DNA from: Cyanobacteria bacterium Co-bin13
GTDB lineage: Bacteria > Cyanobacteriota > Cyanobacteriia > Phormidesmidales > Phormidesmidaceae
Direction: 5' to 3'
Assembly (NCBI GenBank): GCA_014534385.1
Contig: JACVRP010000010.1
Span: forward strand, 1-21,379
Length of the DNA stretch: 21,379 nucleotides
Part shown: piece by piece, positions 7,159-16,300 of the stretch
How the letters are laid out: each line of letters starts with the position of its first letter
Numbering within the stretch: the stretch's first letter is position 1
Position numbers and translations under genes: made by a program
The notes under the pieces: model-generated
Seen by the model: the letters and a program-made list of their open reading frames with translations, nothing else
Told to the model about the DNA's origin: nothing
Databases searched by the model: none

Positions 7159-7857
7159 ATGAAGGTACTGCTGATTCACGGTCTGGCTAGAACCTCGCTC
7201 TCGCTAATAGGGCTGGAGCGACGGCTGTTCCAGGCTGGGTTTATTTCAGAACACTTTGGCTACTTCGCCTTTGCCGAGTCTTTCGACCAAATTGTCGAGC
7301 GGCTAGCGCAACGGCTGCACACCCTGTCGGCCCAGGGCCCCTATGCCGTGGTAGTTCATTCTCTGGGAGGACTGCTGATTCGAGCGGCGCTGGCAGGTGG
7401 GCGCAACGGCTGCCCTCGGCAGGTGGTCATGCTGGGGACGCCCAATCAGCCGCCTCGGCTGGCGCTGCAGGCCTGGCGAGTGCTTCCCTTTCGCTGGTTT
7501 ACGGGCCAGTGCGGCTTTAATCTGACCTGTGCAGAGTTCTATAAAACGTTGCCGACTTTGCCTTGCCCCTACACCATCATTGCAGGCACGGCGGGGCCGC
7601 GCGGCGGCTGGAGCCCCTTTGGCAACGAGGTCAACGACGGCATTGTGGCGCTGAGTGAGACGCAGCTGGGGCCGTGTGACTCCACTCTCCATTTACCCGT
7701 TTGGCACACTTTCATGATGAATGATCCGGCCGTTCAGGACGCGGTGGTGCAGGCCTTGACTACTGAGATTTCGGCCCCTGAGATTTTGGCCCCTGAAATG
7801 GCGGCAGCGGCTACTCAGACTGGGGCGGCTGAGCTTGGGCCGCGAACCCCTCGATAG
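7159..7857 (+). CDS. Alpha/beta hydrolase, lipase-like
   Basis: A 232-residue alpha/beta hydrolase. ATG 7159 gives MKVLLIHGLARTSLSLIGLE, the family's first beta strand and oxyanion-hole HG motif, directly at the N-terminus. Upstream in-frame codons run through the preceding gene's terminator and are rejected. The nucleophile is S68 in VVVHSLGGLL (H-S-x-G-G elbow), the likely acid is D160 in VNDGIVALSE, and the likely base is H183 in PVWHTFM. The layout resembles short PGAP1/lipase-class acyl hydrolases; the substrate is unknown. There is no signal peptide. The last 47 nt overlap the 3' end of the convergent SulP gene, and in or just before that stretch the protein has a short Ala/Pro/Glu repeat (SAPEILAPEM) and a low-complexity tail that is probably not part of the catalytic fold. 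Confidence 0.85.
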   Translation: MKVLLIHGLARTSLSLIGLERRLFQAGFISEHFGYFAFAESFDQIVERLAQRLHTLSAQGPYAVVVHSLGGLLIRAALAGGRNGCPRQVVMLGTPNQPPRLALQAWRVLPFRWFTGQCGFNLTCAEFYKTLPTLPCPYTIIAGTAGPRGGWSPFGNEVNDGIVALSETQLGPCDSTLHLPVWHTFMMNDPAVQDAVVQALTTEISAPEILAPEMAAAATQTGAAELGPRTPR

Positions 7858-9520
7858 CCGTGTGCAGGGTGAGAAAGACGTGCTTGGGACCCATCTGCGC
7901 TAACAGGCCCGAACGCCTGAGCTGCCCATAGAGATCTTGCTTGACCCGCGCCATTGCGAAGGTAATGCTGCGGGCTCTCAACTCCCGGTTAAATTCCTCC
8001 AGCGTATCTAGAGCCGTAATATCGATCTCTGGAATGGCTTCGGTATCAAGCACAAACCACTCGACTGGAGTGGCTTCGGCTTCAATTGCCTGCCAGGCCC
8101 GGCGCTTGAAATCTTCGGCATTGGCAAAACATAGGGGTGCATCGTAGCGATACAGCACCAGGCCGGGGATCGTTGAAGTTTCTGGCCAATCGCTGATATC
8201 GTGCAGTCCTGGCAGGTTCGGCACGGTGCCCAAGACCGCATCGTGGGGTCGGGCTACTCGGGCAAATAGATCAATGACTGATAGGCCAACTGCGATCGCA
8301 ACCCCCACCAGCAAATCCGTCATCAAAACCCCAACGGTGGTGATCAGGGCCAGCCCTAGCTCGGTGCGGCGAAAGCGGCGCAGGCGCTGAAACTCGTCTA
8401 CATCGATTCGCTTCAGGGCGGCAAAAATCACGATGCCCCCTAGCGCTGCCCCCGGAAACAGGGCCAGAACTGGCCGCAGAAAAAGCAGCACCAGAATAAC
8501 GACTCCCATCGCCACCCACGAAAAGAGCTGAGTTTTGCTGCCTAGCGAATCGCCGATCACGGTGCGACTGCCGCTGCTGCTGATCGGAAAACCCTGCAGC
8601 AAACCATTGCTGAAGTTGGCGGCCCCCAGGGCCAGCAACTCTTGGTTGGCATCCACTTTGTACTGGTTGCGAGCGGCAAAGGCGCGCGCCGTTAGCACGT
8701 TGTCGGAGTACCCCACAACGGCAATTCCCACAGCGGACCCAAGCAGCGGCATCAGATCTGAGGCTGCAATCTGGGGCAGGGCAAATTGGGGCAGGCCGGC
8801 CTGAATGGGGCCGACTACCGCCACTCCCTGCTGATCCAGCCGCAGGACCGCGACGGCCAGGGTCGCCAGCAGCACCGCCAGCAGGGGGCCAGGAGCCGTG
8901 GTAAAACGTCGCTGCACCCCCAGTAGGAAGGTCAGCACTAGCGCGGCCAGCAGGAAGGTGGGCCAGTGGATCTGGTCGGTTTTTTGCAGAAACTCACCGA
9001 CCTGCCCTAAGACCGAGTCTGCCTCGATATCAATGCCGCTGATTTTACTGAGCTGGCTGGCGATCATGATCAGCGCGACTCCGGTCATGTAGCCAACCAA
9101 AATGGGCTTGGAGAGCAGGTTGGCTAGAAACCCTAACCGGGCCAGGTAGCCCACCAGACACACCAGCCCCACCAGGATGGCCAGCAGCGATGCGATCGCA
9201 CCGTAATTTCCCCCAGTTGCCACCAATGGGGCCACCACCGCTGCCGTCATCACGGCGGTCGTCGATTCTGGGCCGACCGACAGCTGGGGCGATGATCCTA
9301 GCAGCCCATACACCACCATCGGCGGCAAAATTGCCCAGAGCCCTGCCACCGGCCCCACCCCCGCCAGCTCTCCGTAGGCCATGCACTGGGGAATCAGGTA
9401 GGCAGCTACGGTCACGCCTGCCAAGATATCTCCTCGCAGCCAGGCTGGCTTGTAGTGCAGCAGTCGCCCTAATCCGGGCAAAAATCGAAAAATTTTGGAG
9501 TAAGCGTTAATGCCCTTCAC
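7811..9520 (-). CDS. SulP-family inorganic anion transporter with STAS domain
   Basis: A 569-residue membrane protein of the SulP/SLC26 family. The N-terminal signature GDILAGVTVAAYLIPQCMAY with ELAGVGPVAGLWA (29-63) leads into the membrane core, which has about 12-14 hydrophobic segments and includes SVGPESTTAV (81-90) and QGFPISSSGSRT (309-320). A cytoplasmic STAS domain (about 445-560) follows, with LDTEAIPEIDITALDTLEEF (491-510). These proteins move sulfate, bicarbonate or similar anions with Na+ or H+. The sequence does not resemble BicA closely, so sulfate-type transport is more likely but unproven. The start is GTG 9520, weakly supported by a purine-rich leader. The 3' end overlaps the hydrolase gene by 47 nt. 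A hairpin lies 18 nt upstream of the start. Confidence 0.92.
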   Translation of the reverse strand: MKGINAYSKIFRFLPGLGRLLHYKPAWLRGDILAGVTVAAYLIPQCMAYGELAGVGPVAGLWAILPPMVVYGLLGSSPQLSVGPESTTAVMTAAVVAPLVATGGNYGAIASLLAILVGLVCLVGYLARLGFLANLLSKPILVGYMTGVALIMIASQLSKISGIDIEADSVLGQVGEFLQKTDQIHWPTFLLAALVLTFLLGVQRRFTTAPGPLLAVLLATLAVAVLRLDQQGVAVVGPIQAGLPQFALPQIAASDLMPLLGSAVGIAVVGYSDNVLTARAFAARNQYKVDANQELLALGAANFSNGLLQGFPISSSGSRTVIGDSLGSKTQLFSWVAMGVVILVLLFLRPVLALFPGAALGGIVIFAALKRIDVDEFQRLRRFRRTELGLALITTVGVLMTDLLVGVAIAVGLSVIDLFARVARPHDAVLGTVPNLPGLHDISDWPETSTIPGLVLYRYDAPLCFANAEDFKRRAWQAIEAEATPVEWFVLDTEAIPEIDITALDTLEEFNRELRARSITFAMARVKQDLYGQLRRSGLLAQMGPKHVFLTLHTAIEGFAAQAQPPQSE

Positions 9521-9538
9521 CTCGAACTTCGAACCTCA

Positions 9539-9566
9539 GAAGGGTTAAGAAGTGGTTAAGCCCTTC
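9539..9566 (-). other. Hairpin in the leader of the SulP gene
   Basis: GAAGGG-TTAA (9539-9548) pairs with TTAA-G-CCCTTC (9556-9566) around a 7-nt loop, with one bulged base. It could be an inefficient terminator for the kinase operon upstream or a structure in the sulP leader. There is no T-tract on either strand. Confidence 0.4.
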
Positions 9567-9685
9567 ATGCTCTAGCTTATGCGGTCCGCCCAGCCTTCGT
9601 TGAAACGCTTAGAACATCTTTACTGGCTATTTCTAGCTGATTGGCCCGCGCGTTCCTCACTCCAGCAGCATGGCTGGGTTGGAGC

Positions 9686-11755
9686 TTATCCCCCCATCTC
9701 CCAATGCCTCGCTAGCTGAGCAACTGTCTGAACTAAGACTGCGGGTTCAACGGGCTTAGCCAAGTGTCGCTGAAATCCGGCAGCGAGGGCCTGCTCCTGG
9801 TCTGAGAGGCGAGCGTGGGCGGTGAGTGCGATCGCAGGAATTTGAGCCTGCAGATCGCTCATTTGAGTTCTTAGCTTTTGCACCAGGGTGTAGCCGTCCA
9901 TATCAGGCATGCTGATGTCGCACAGGAGCACTTCGGGAATTTCAGAACCCAGGATCTCCAGGGCTTCAACTGCTGAAGCAGCGGTCGTGACCTGGGCTCC
10001 TTCTGTGCGGAGCAGGTAGGTCAAAAAGGCCAGGGTATCGACATCATCGTCTACGATCAGCACCTGCACGCCTGCCAGGGAGGTAGCCTGGCCAGACGGG
10101 TTAAAGGCAGTCGAGCCAGGGGCCTGGTCAGGAGCCTGCCGCAGCTCCTGCTGCAGCGGCAGCCTGACGGTGAAGGTAGACCCCTGATTGCGACCTCGGC
10201 TGTCTGCTTGAATGATGCCCTCGTGCTGCTCGACCAGGTGGCGAACAATGGCTAGGCCCAAGCCGAGGCCGCCGTGGGTGCGGGTGGTCGTGCTATCAGC
10301 CTGCCGGAAGCGCTCAAAGACGTAGGGTAAAAACTCGGGTTCGATACCGATGCCGGTGTCGGTCACCTGAACCTGAGCCCACCGCTGCAGGGCTGGGGCC
10401 ACCGCTGAACCTGGGGCCGCCGCTTCAACGGCTGACACCCGAACCTCAATACGGCCCTGCTCAGGGGTGAACTTGACAGCGTTGGTCAGCAGATTCCAGA
10501 TCACCTGCTGCAGCCGCATGGCATCGCCTACCACCTCTATTCGAGAATTGGGGTCAAACTGGGGCACCAGTGCGATCGCTTTTACCTCAGCCAGGGAGCG
10601 CACCGTATCTAAAGCCGCATTGGCAACGGCAGCCAGATCAACCGGATGGCGCTCCAGCTGAAGCTTACCCCGCACGATTTGCGAGACGTCTAAAATGTCT
10701 TCAATCAGCTTGGCCTGGGAGTGAGCGTTGCGCTCAATGATCTCCAGGGCGTTGGCGATGGTGCGCTCATCGCACTGGCGCGAGCGGATCAGGTGAGTCC
10801 AGCCTAAAATCGCGTTGAGCGGCGTTCGTAGCTCGTGGGACAAAATGGCAATAAACTCGTCCTTCATTCGGTTAGCAGCTTCGGCTTCCTCCCGCGCCGC
10901 CTGCTCTCGAATCATGTCGGCCTTGGCTGCTTCAGCCTGCTTGCGCTCAGTGATGTCCTCGATGGTGCCCACGTGGCCTAAGAATTTGCCCTGATCCGAC
11001 AGCATTCGTGCCACCCGGATGTGGCCCCAGGGCGGCGGATCGGGGGTGCGCAGCCTAAATTCCAGCGAATATTCCTGTTTGCCCTGCAGGTAGTCAGCCC
11101 AGGTCGCTGCGGCTTCTGGCTGATCGTCGGGGTGAACTGTCTGAAGCCAGTCCTGGCAAGTTTCATCGAGGAGACCGCAGAGAGCCTGAAAGCGGGGGTT
11201 GGTGTAAACGCACTGGCCGCTTGGATCGGTGACGAAGACGCCCACTGGAGAGCAAGTGCTGAGGGAGCGAAACCGCTCTTCGCTGATCTGCAGCTCGGTG
11301 TTGATGGTTTCTAGCTGAGCGGTCTGCTGCTGTAGGGCCATCGCCTGCTGGCGCAGGGCCTCGTTTTTTTTAAACAGCTCAATAAAAACCGACACCTTGG
11401 ACTTTAAAACGTTGGTAGCGATCGGCTTGATTAGGTAGTCGACGGCCCCTAGGGCATAGCCACGAAACATGAACTGCTCGGTGGTGCTAAAAGCGGTCAG
11501 AAAAATAATTGGCGTTTCGCGCGATCGCTCCCGGCTGCGGATCAGCGAGGCCACCTCAAAGCCATCCATATTGGGCATCTGCACGTCCAGCAAGATGACG
11601 GCAAAGTCTTGGTGAAGCAGCTGGCGCAGGGCGGCTTCTCCAGACATCGCCCGCACCAAATTTTGGCCCAAATCTTCCAGAATTGCCTCGAGCGCTAGCA
11701 GATTTTCCGGCTGATCGTCCACCAGCAGAATATTCACTTTCGACTCAGAGAGCAT
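9686..11755 (-). CDS. Hybrid sensor histidine kinase REC-PAS-HisKA-HATPase-REC
   Basis: A 689-residue cytosolic hybrid kinase with no membrane segment. An N-terminal receiver (about 7-127) has phospho-acceptor D57 (VILLDVQMPNMDG), acidic D13-D14 and K110. A coiled-coil linker (128-160) leads to a PAS domain with PAC-like end (about 160-275, GTIEDITERKQAE). HisKA has H307 in ILSHELRTPLNAILGW. HATPase has N425 (NLLTNAVKF), DTGIGI (466-471) and GGLGLG (495-500). A C-terminal receiver (about 564-680) has D613 (LCDISMPDMDG) and K667. All catalytic residues are present. Starting with a receiver suggests it is fed by another kinase, plausibly the CHASE3 kinase encoded upstream. ATG 11755 lies 4 nt after the cheB-like stop, with GGAAGG 7 nt before it, so it is operon-coupled. 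Confidence 0.93.
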   Translation of the reverse strand: MLSESKVNILLVDDQPENLLALEAILEDLGQNLVRAMSGEAALRQLLHQDFAVILLDVQMPNMDGFEVASLIRSRERSRETPIIFLTAFSTTEQFMFRGYALGAVDYLIKPIATNVLKSKVSVFIELFKKNEALRQQAMALQQQTAQLETINTELQISEERFRSLSTCSPVGVFVTDPSGQCVYTNPRFQALCGLLDETCQDWLQTVHPDDQPEAAATWADYLQGKQEYSLEFRLRTPDPPPWGHIRVARMLSDQGKFLGHVGTIEDITERKQAEAAKADMIREQAAREEAEAANRMKDEFIAILSHELRTPLNAILGWTHLIRSRQCDERTIANALEIIERNAHSQAKLIEDILDVSQIVRGKLQLERHPVDLAAVANAALDTVRSLAEVKAIALVPQFDPNSRIEVVGDAMRLQQVIWNLLTNAVKFTPEQGRIEVRVSAVEAAAPGSAVAPALQRWAQVQVTDTGIGIEPEFLPYVFERFRQADSTTTRTHGGLGLGLAIVRHLVEQHEGIIQADSRGRNQGSTFTVRLPLQQELRQAPDQAPGSTAFNPSGQATSLAGVQVLIVDDDVDTLAFLTYLLRTEGAQVTTAASAVEALEILGSEIPEVLLCDISMPDMDGYTLVQKLRTQMSDLQAQIPAIALTAHARLSDQEQALAAGFQRHLAKPVEPAVLVQTVAQLARHWEMGG

Positions 11756-11759
11756 GAAT

Positions 11760-12332
11760 CTACCTTCCTGCCGGACTACAGAGGTGAATCAGGTGAGCTG
11801 TAATGGCAGACAGCGGCAGCACCTGATCGACAGAAACGGATGCGATCGCAGCTTGGGGTAAAACAGGACATTCTGCCGTTTCGGGCGACTGCACAATGGT
11901 AGCGCCTCCCCGCGCCTTGACCGCAGCCAACCCCTGTACCCCGTCCTGGTTGGCCCCCGTCAGCAAAACCCCAATTAGCCGCTCACCATAGGCATCGGCA
12001 GCCGACTCCAGCAGCACGTCAATTGAGGGGCGGGCGTAGGAGACGGGCTCATCCGTAGATAGGGAAAAAATCCCCGGCTCTACCAGTAAGTGGTAGTTAG
12101 CAGGAGCCATATAAACATGTCCGGGCAAAATTTGGGTCTTGTCTTCGACTTCGCCGACCGGTAGTGACGTGAACTGTTGCAGAAAGGCAGTCAAAGCGAT
12201 GTCAGAGTCTTTGTGACGGTGCTGAACAATTGCGATCGCGGTTGGAAAATCCCTCGGTAAACTTCTTAACATATTTCTGAGGGCAGATAATCCCCCCAGA
12301 GAGGTACCCACCACCACCAGCTCAAAGGCCAC
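11760..12332 (-). CDS. CheB-type methylesterase, catalytic domain only
   Basis: A 190-residue protein consisting of only the CheB catalytic domain, with no N-terminal receiver. The Ser-His-Asp triad is present: S11 in VVGTSLGGLSAL, H38 in IVQHRHKDSD, and D130 in LLTGANQDGVQGL. The APANYHLLVE strand (CheB APADYHLLV) and the ARPSIDVLLESAA segment are also typical. CheB hydrolyses gamma-glutamyl methyl esters (or deamidates Gln). Without a receiver it cannot be phosphorylated in the classical way. The start is GTG 12332, overlapping the last base of the cheR-like stop as TAGTG, an indication of translational coupling. No chemoreceptor is nearby; the substrate may be a glutamate-rich helix of the adjacent kinases (inference). 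Confidence 0.93.
   Translation of the reverse strand: MAFELVVVGTSLGGLSALRNMLRSLPRDFPTAIAIVQHRHKDSDIALTAFLQQFTSLPVGEVEDKTQILPGHVYMAPANYHLLVEPGIFSLSTDEPVSYARPSIDVLLESAADAYGERLIGVLLTGANQDGVQGLAAVKARGGATIVQSPETAECPVLPQAAIASVSVDQVLPLSAITAHLIHLCSPAGR
11763..11768 (-). promoter_or_regulatory. Ribosome binding site of the REC-PAS kinase
   Basis: GGAAGG, read on the minus strand, lies inside the last codons of the cheB-like gene, 7 nt before ATG 11755. It couples the kinase to the upstream gene. Confidence 0.65.
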
Positions 12333-13168
12333 TAATCGCGCCTCCGGTAAAGCTTTTCAATCCTGACTAAAGGTTCATACTGGTGCTCGTAGGCCGTAAA
12401 TCTCAGGGTCTCCTGCTTCCCTAGCCCCAAAATGCCGAATTTACAGAGGCTACTGTAAAACAGCTTGTGGACCTGATTTTGCAGCGTCTGGTTGAAGTAG
12501 ATCAAGACGTTGCGGCAGAGAATTACGTTGAACTCGTTAAAGGAGCCATCGGTGACCAGATTGTGCAGCCCAAATACGACGTGCTGCCGCAGGGCCGGGC
12601 GCAGAATGGCGCTGCCGTGACTGGCCGTATAGTACTCCGAGAAGGACCGGCTGCCCCCAGCCTTGAGATAAAGCTGGGTGTATTCCTGCATTTGGCTCTG
12701 GGGATAAATGCCGTTGCGGGCCGTCTGCAGCACCTGCTCATTGGTATCGGTGGCGTAGATGCGGCAGCGATGGTAGATGCCCGTCTCCTGCAGCAGAATC
12801 GCCATGGAGTAGACTTCTTGCCCGGTTGAGCAGCCTGCGTGCCAAATGCGAATGAAGGGATAGGTTCGCAAGATCGGCACTACCTGCTCCCGAAATGCCA
12901 CATAGAAGCTAGGGTCGCGGAACATCGCAGTGGTGTTGACGGTTAGACCCAGCAGCAGCCGCTCTACACAAGCCCGATCTTGAAGAACACACCGCTGTAG
13001 CTCTGCGATGGAAGCCAGCCCCTCCATCCGCAGAAAGTTGCGAATCCGGCGCTTCAAGGAAGCGGCGGCATAGTTGCGAAAGTCATAGCCATAGAGCTGG
13101 TAAACCCGATCCACCAGCAGCCGCACTTCGATGTCTTCTGGTCCCAGCACCGACTTTTCTAACACCAT
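12332..13168 (-). CDS. CheR-type protein-glutamate methyltransferase
   Basis: A 278-residue CheR family SAM-dependent methyltransferase. It has an N-terminal helical CheR_N domain (about 12-70, YQLYGYDFRNYAAASLKRRI), then TVNTTAMFRDPSFY (76-89), the SAM motif WHAGCSTGQEVYSMA (109-123), YATDTNEQVL, and FNVILCRNVLIYFN (213-226). CheR methylates glutamates in receptor coiled coils. I chose ATG 13168; a TTG at 13183 would add five residues. The 3' end shares one base with the cheB-like start. No cheA, cheW or mcp gene lies in the window, so this is a CheR/CheB pair attached to hybrid kinases and not a motility operon. A possible extended -10 (TG-T-TATACA, 13273-13268 on the minus strand) precedes it, weakly supported. 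Confidence 0.93.
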   Translation of the reverse strand: MVLEKSVLGPEDIEVRLLVDRVYQLYGYDFRNYAAASLKRRIRNFLRMEGLASIAELQRCVLQDRACVERLLLGLTVNTTAMFRDPSFYVAFREQVVPILRTYPFIRIWHAGCSTGQEVYSMAILLQETGIYHRCRIYATDTNEQVLQTARNGIYPQSQMQEYTQLYLKAGGSRSFSEYYTASHGSAILRPALRQHVVFGLHNLVTDGSFNEFNVILCRNVLIYFNQTLQNQVHKLFYSSLCKFGILGLGKQETLRFTAYEHQYEPLVRIEKLYRRRD

Positions 13169-13391
13169 AGGTATGCGTACCAAAACTCAACGGCTCAGGC
13201 AGCATCTAAGCAGAGCTTGAACAGTAAATTCTGCCCCACACCCTGCCAAAGAACCCAATCCTCAGCATGTATAACAGTCTCTATCTTGACAAGCTAAGCT
13301 CGCAGCTCGCCTCTCTCCGAGGCTGAGTTCGATGGGTAGATATACTGATTGGGCTGCTCAATCCTAAGGCGCAAAGCCAGATTCAGTCGCC
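13169..13391. other. Gap between the CHASE3 kinase and the cheR-like gene
   Basis: The 223-nt gap contains two small hairpins: GCCTC/GAGGC with loop TCTCC at 13309-13323, and GATTG/CAATC at 13347-13363. Neither is followed by a T-run on the minus strand. A minus-strand TGTTATACA at about 13268-13276 may be an extended -10 for the cheR-cheB-kinase transcript. Whether the CHASE3 kinase is co-transcribed is therefore open. Confidence 0.35.
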
Positions 13392-16300
13392 CTAGCGGTA
13401 CAGCCAGAGGCGCAGGAGCGACAGCAGTTGTTCGGTGTCTACAGGTTTGGGAATGTAGTCTGATGCGCCTGCGTCAATGCACTTTTCTCGGTCCCCCTGC
13501 ATGGCCTTGGCGGTGAGGGTGATAATAGGCAGCGACCGAAACCGATCCTGCCGTCGAATGGCGCGGGTTGTTTCGTAGCCGTCCATCTCCGGCATCATCA
13601 CGTCCATTAGCACGAGGCTGATATCGGGGTGGGCCTGCAGCATTTCCAGGCCAGCCTGACCATTTTCGGCAAACAGCACCTCCATGCTGTACTGCTCTAG
13701 CAGGCTCGTGAGGGCGAAGATGTTGCGCACGTCATCATCTACGATCAGCACCTTCTTGCCAGTCAAAACCGGGTCGCTCTGATGCAGGCGCTCCAGGATC
13801 TGCTGCTTCGACTGGGGCAGGTTGGCCTGCACCCGATGCAAAAACAGGGCCGTCTCATCTAGCAGCCGTTCGGGCGATCGCACGTCTTTGACAATAATGG
13901 TCTCGGCCAGCCGCCGCAGCCGCGTCTCCTCTGCCTCGGTCAGCTCCTTGCCGGTATAGACCACAATTGGCAGGGTGGCTAGAAAGGCCTCTTGCTTGAT
14001 CTGCTCAATCAGGTCAAACCCATTCATGTCGGGTAGACCCAGATCTAGCACCACACAATCAAAGGCCTGGTTTTTGAGAGCCTCTAGCGCGGCTGCTCCA
14101 CTGCCAACAGCCTGGCTGACCACATCACCGCCGCCAATCAGCTCGATAATGCTCTGGGCCTGTACCGGGTCATCTTCGATCACCAGCAGGTGCCTCACCT
14201 GGCGCTCGATAAAGCGCTTAATCTCGACTAGGGTGTGGGTCAGCACCTCCGGGGAGACCGGCTTTTGAATGTGGGCAATGGCTCCCATCTGAAATTCCCG
14301 CTGCTGCTGGTCGTCAACGGTCAGGATGTGGATGGGAATGTGGCGGGTGGCAACCTCCCGCTTGAGCTGATCCAGCACAGCCCAGCCCTGCATGTCGGGC
14401 AGGTGCAGGTCGAGGGTAATCGCATCGGGGACAAACTGCTTGGCCAGCATCAGGCCGGTTTGCCCCTGGTCGGCAATCAAGACTTTAAAGCCTTGTCGCT
14501 GGGCCATTTCCATCAAGATTTGGCTAAAGTTGGTGTCGTCTTCAATCACCAGCAGCACCTGGTCACCAGGCTGCAGAGTGTCTCGGTCGTCAGCGATGTT
14601 GCTGGCCAGTGGCGGCAGCGATCGCACCAGCGGACCGACCTCGGTCTCGGGGGGTAGAGGGCGAAATGGAGCGTGCTGAGCCACTACGACGGGGCCCGTC
14701 TCACTCGCCCCATCGGGGCTGCCCTCAAACAGCTCTGGCAAGATCAGGGTAAACGTACTGCCTTCGCCCGGTTGGCTGCTTAGCTCAATGCTGCCGCCCA
14801 GCAGCCGAGCCAGCTCCAGGCTAATCGATAGCCCCAACCCGGTACCGCCATACCTACGACTAGTAGTGCCGTCGGCCTGCTGAAACGCCTCAAAAATGAC
14901 CCGCTGCTTATCCTGGGGAATGCCAATGCCGGTGTCGTTGACAATAAAGGCCAGCTGATTGCCCGGCGCTTTACGGATGTGAACCGCCACCCCGCCCTGG
15001 TCAGTGAACTTTAAGGCGTTGGACAGCAAATTCTTAAGGATTTGCTGCAGCCGTTTGGGGTCGGTGGAAAGGGTGTCTGGTAGGGGCTCTTCCAGAGCGA
15101 CGTTAAAACTCAGGCCCTTACTTAGTGCTACTTCCTGGAAAGTGCGCTCCAGGTCGGTTTTGAGGGCAGCCAGTGAGACAGCTTCAATTGAGACTGCCAT
15201 CGTGCCCGACTCGATTTTGGCCAGGTCAAGAATGTCGTTGATCAGCGAGAGCAGATCGTTTCCGGCAGAGTGGATGGTGCGGCTATACTCCACCTGCTTA
15301 TCAGTCAGGTTGCCCCCACCGTTTTCACTCAGCAGCTTGGCCAAGATCAGCAGACTGTTGAGCGGCGTTCGCAGCTCATGGGACATGTTGGCCAGAAACT
15401 CAGACTTGTATTTTGAGGACAAAGCGAGCTGATGGGCCTGCTCTTCGAGTGCTTGACGAGCCCGCTCGATCTCTTCGTTTTTGCGCTCCACCTGCTGCTT
15501 TTGTGACTCTAGCAGTTCTGCCTTTTCCTCTAGCTCCTCATTCAGCTGCTGCAGCTCTTCGTTGGACTGCTGCAGCTCCTCCTGCTGCTGCTGCAGCAGC
15601 AGCTCTGACTCCTGTAGGGACTGGGTTCTCTCCTCTAGCAGCTGGTTGCTGTGCAGCAGCTCTTCCTGCTGGTGGCGCAGCTCATTAGTCAGCGTTTGCG
15701 ACTCCTGCAGCAGCTCTTGGGTACGGCGGTAGGCTGCGATCGCATTCATCATCACCCCAGTCAAATCGCTGGCCTCCTGCAGAAGCGCCAGCTGCAGATC
15801 GCTAAAACACTGGAAAGAAGCCAGCTCGACCACCCCCCTAACTTCAGTTTCAAAGAGCAGCGGCAGCACTACAATGTTGAGCGGCGGCGCTTCTCCCAAT
15901 CCAGAAGCAATGCGGATGTAGTCCCCCGGCACCTGCGTCAGCAAGATCCGCTGCTTTTCCAGGGCACACTGGCCCACCAGCCCTTCCCCCAGCCGAAACT
16001 GATTGGATAGATGCTTGCGCTCCTGATACGCATAGCTGCCTAGCAGCTTCAGCAGCGGCGGAGTTTCGTCGCTATCCAGGATATAAAAAACCCCCTGTTG
16101 AGCCTCCACTAGCGGGGCTAGCTTAGTCAGAAAAACCTCTGCAACCGCTTCTAAATCGCGCTGTCCCTGTAGCGTTTGAGAAAGCTCAGCCAAACTCGAC
16201 TTTAGCCACCGCTGCTCATCATTTTTCTGAATAGTTTCCCGCAGGTTCGTTACCATTTGGCCGAAGCTGCGGGTCAGCACGCCTGATTCATCCAGCGAAT

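Noticed and set aside
7811..9520. BicA bicarbonate transporter
   Set aside because: SulP and STAS features are present, but the membrane-core motifs as I recall them for BicA are different; the substrate is left open.
11760..13168. Flagellar or pilus chemotaxis operon
   Set aside because: Only CheR and CheB are present, with hybrid kinases; CheA, CheW, CheY and receptors are missing from the window.
15413..15732. Plus-strand Ser/Cys-rich and Ala-rich open frames opposite the kinase coiled coil
   Set aside because: These are antisense shadows of CAG/GAG-rich codons of the helix; their composition is that of a translated repeat and no family is recognisable.
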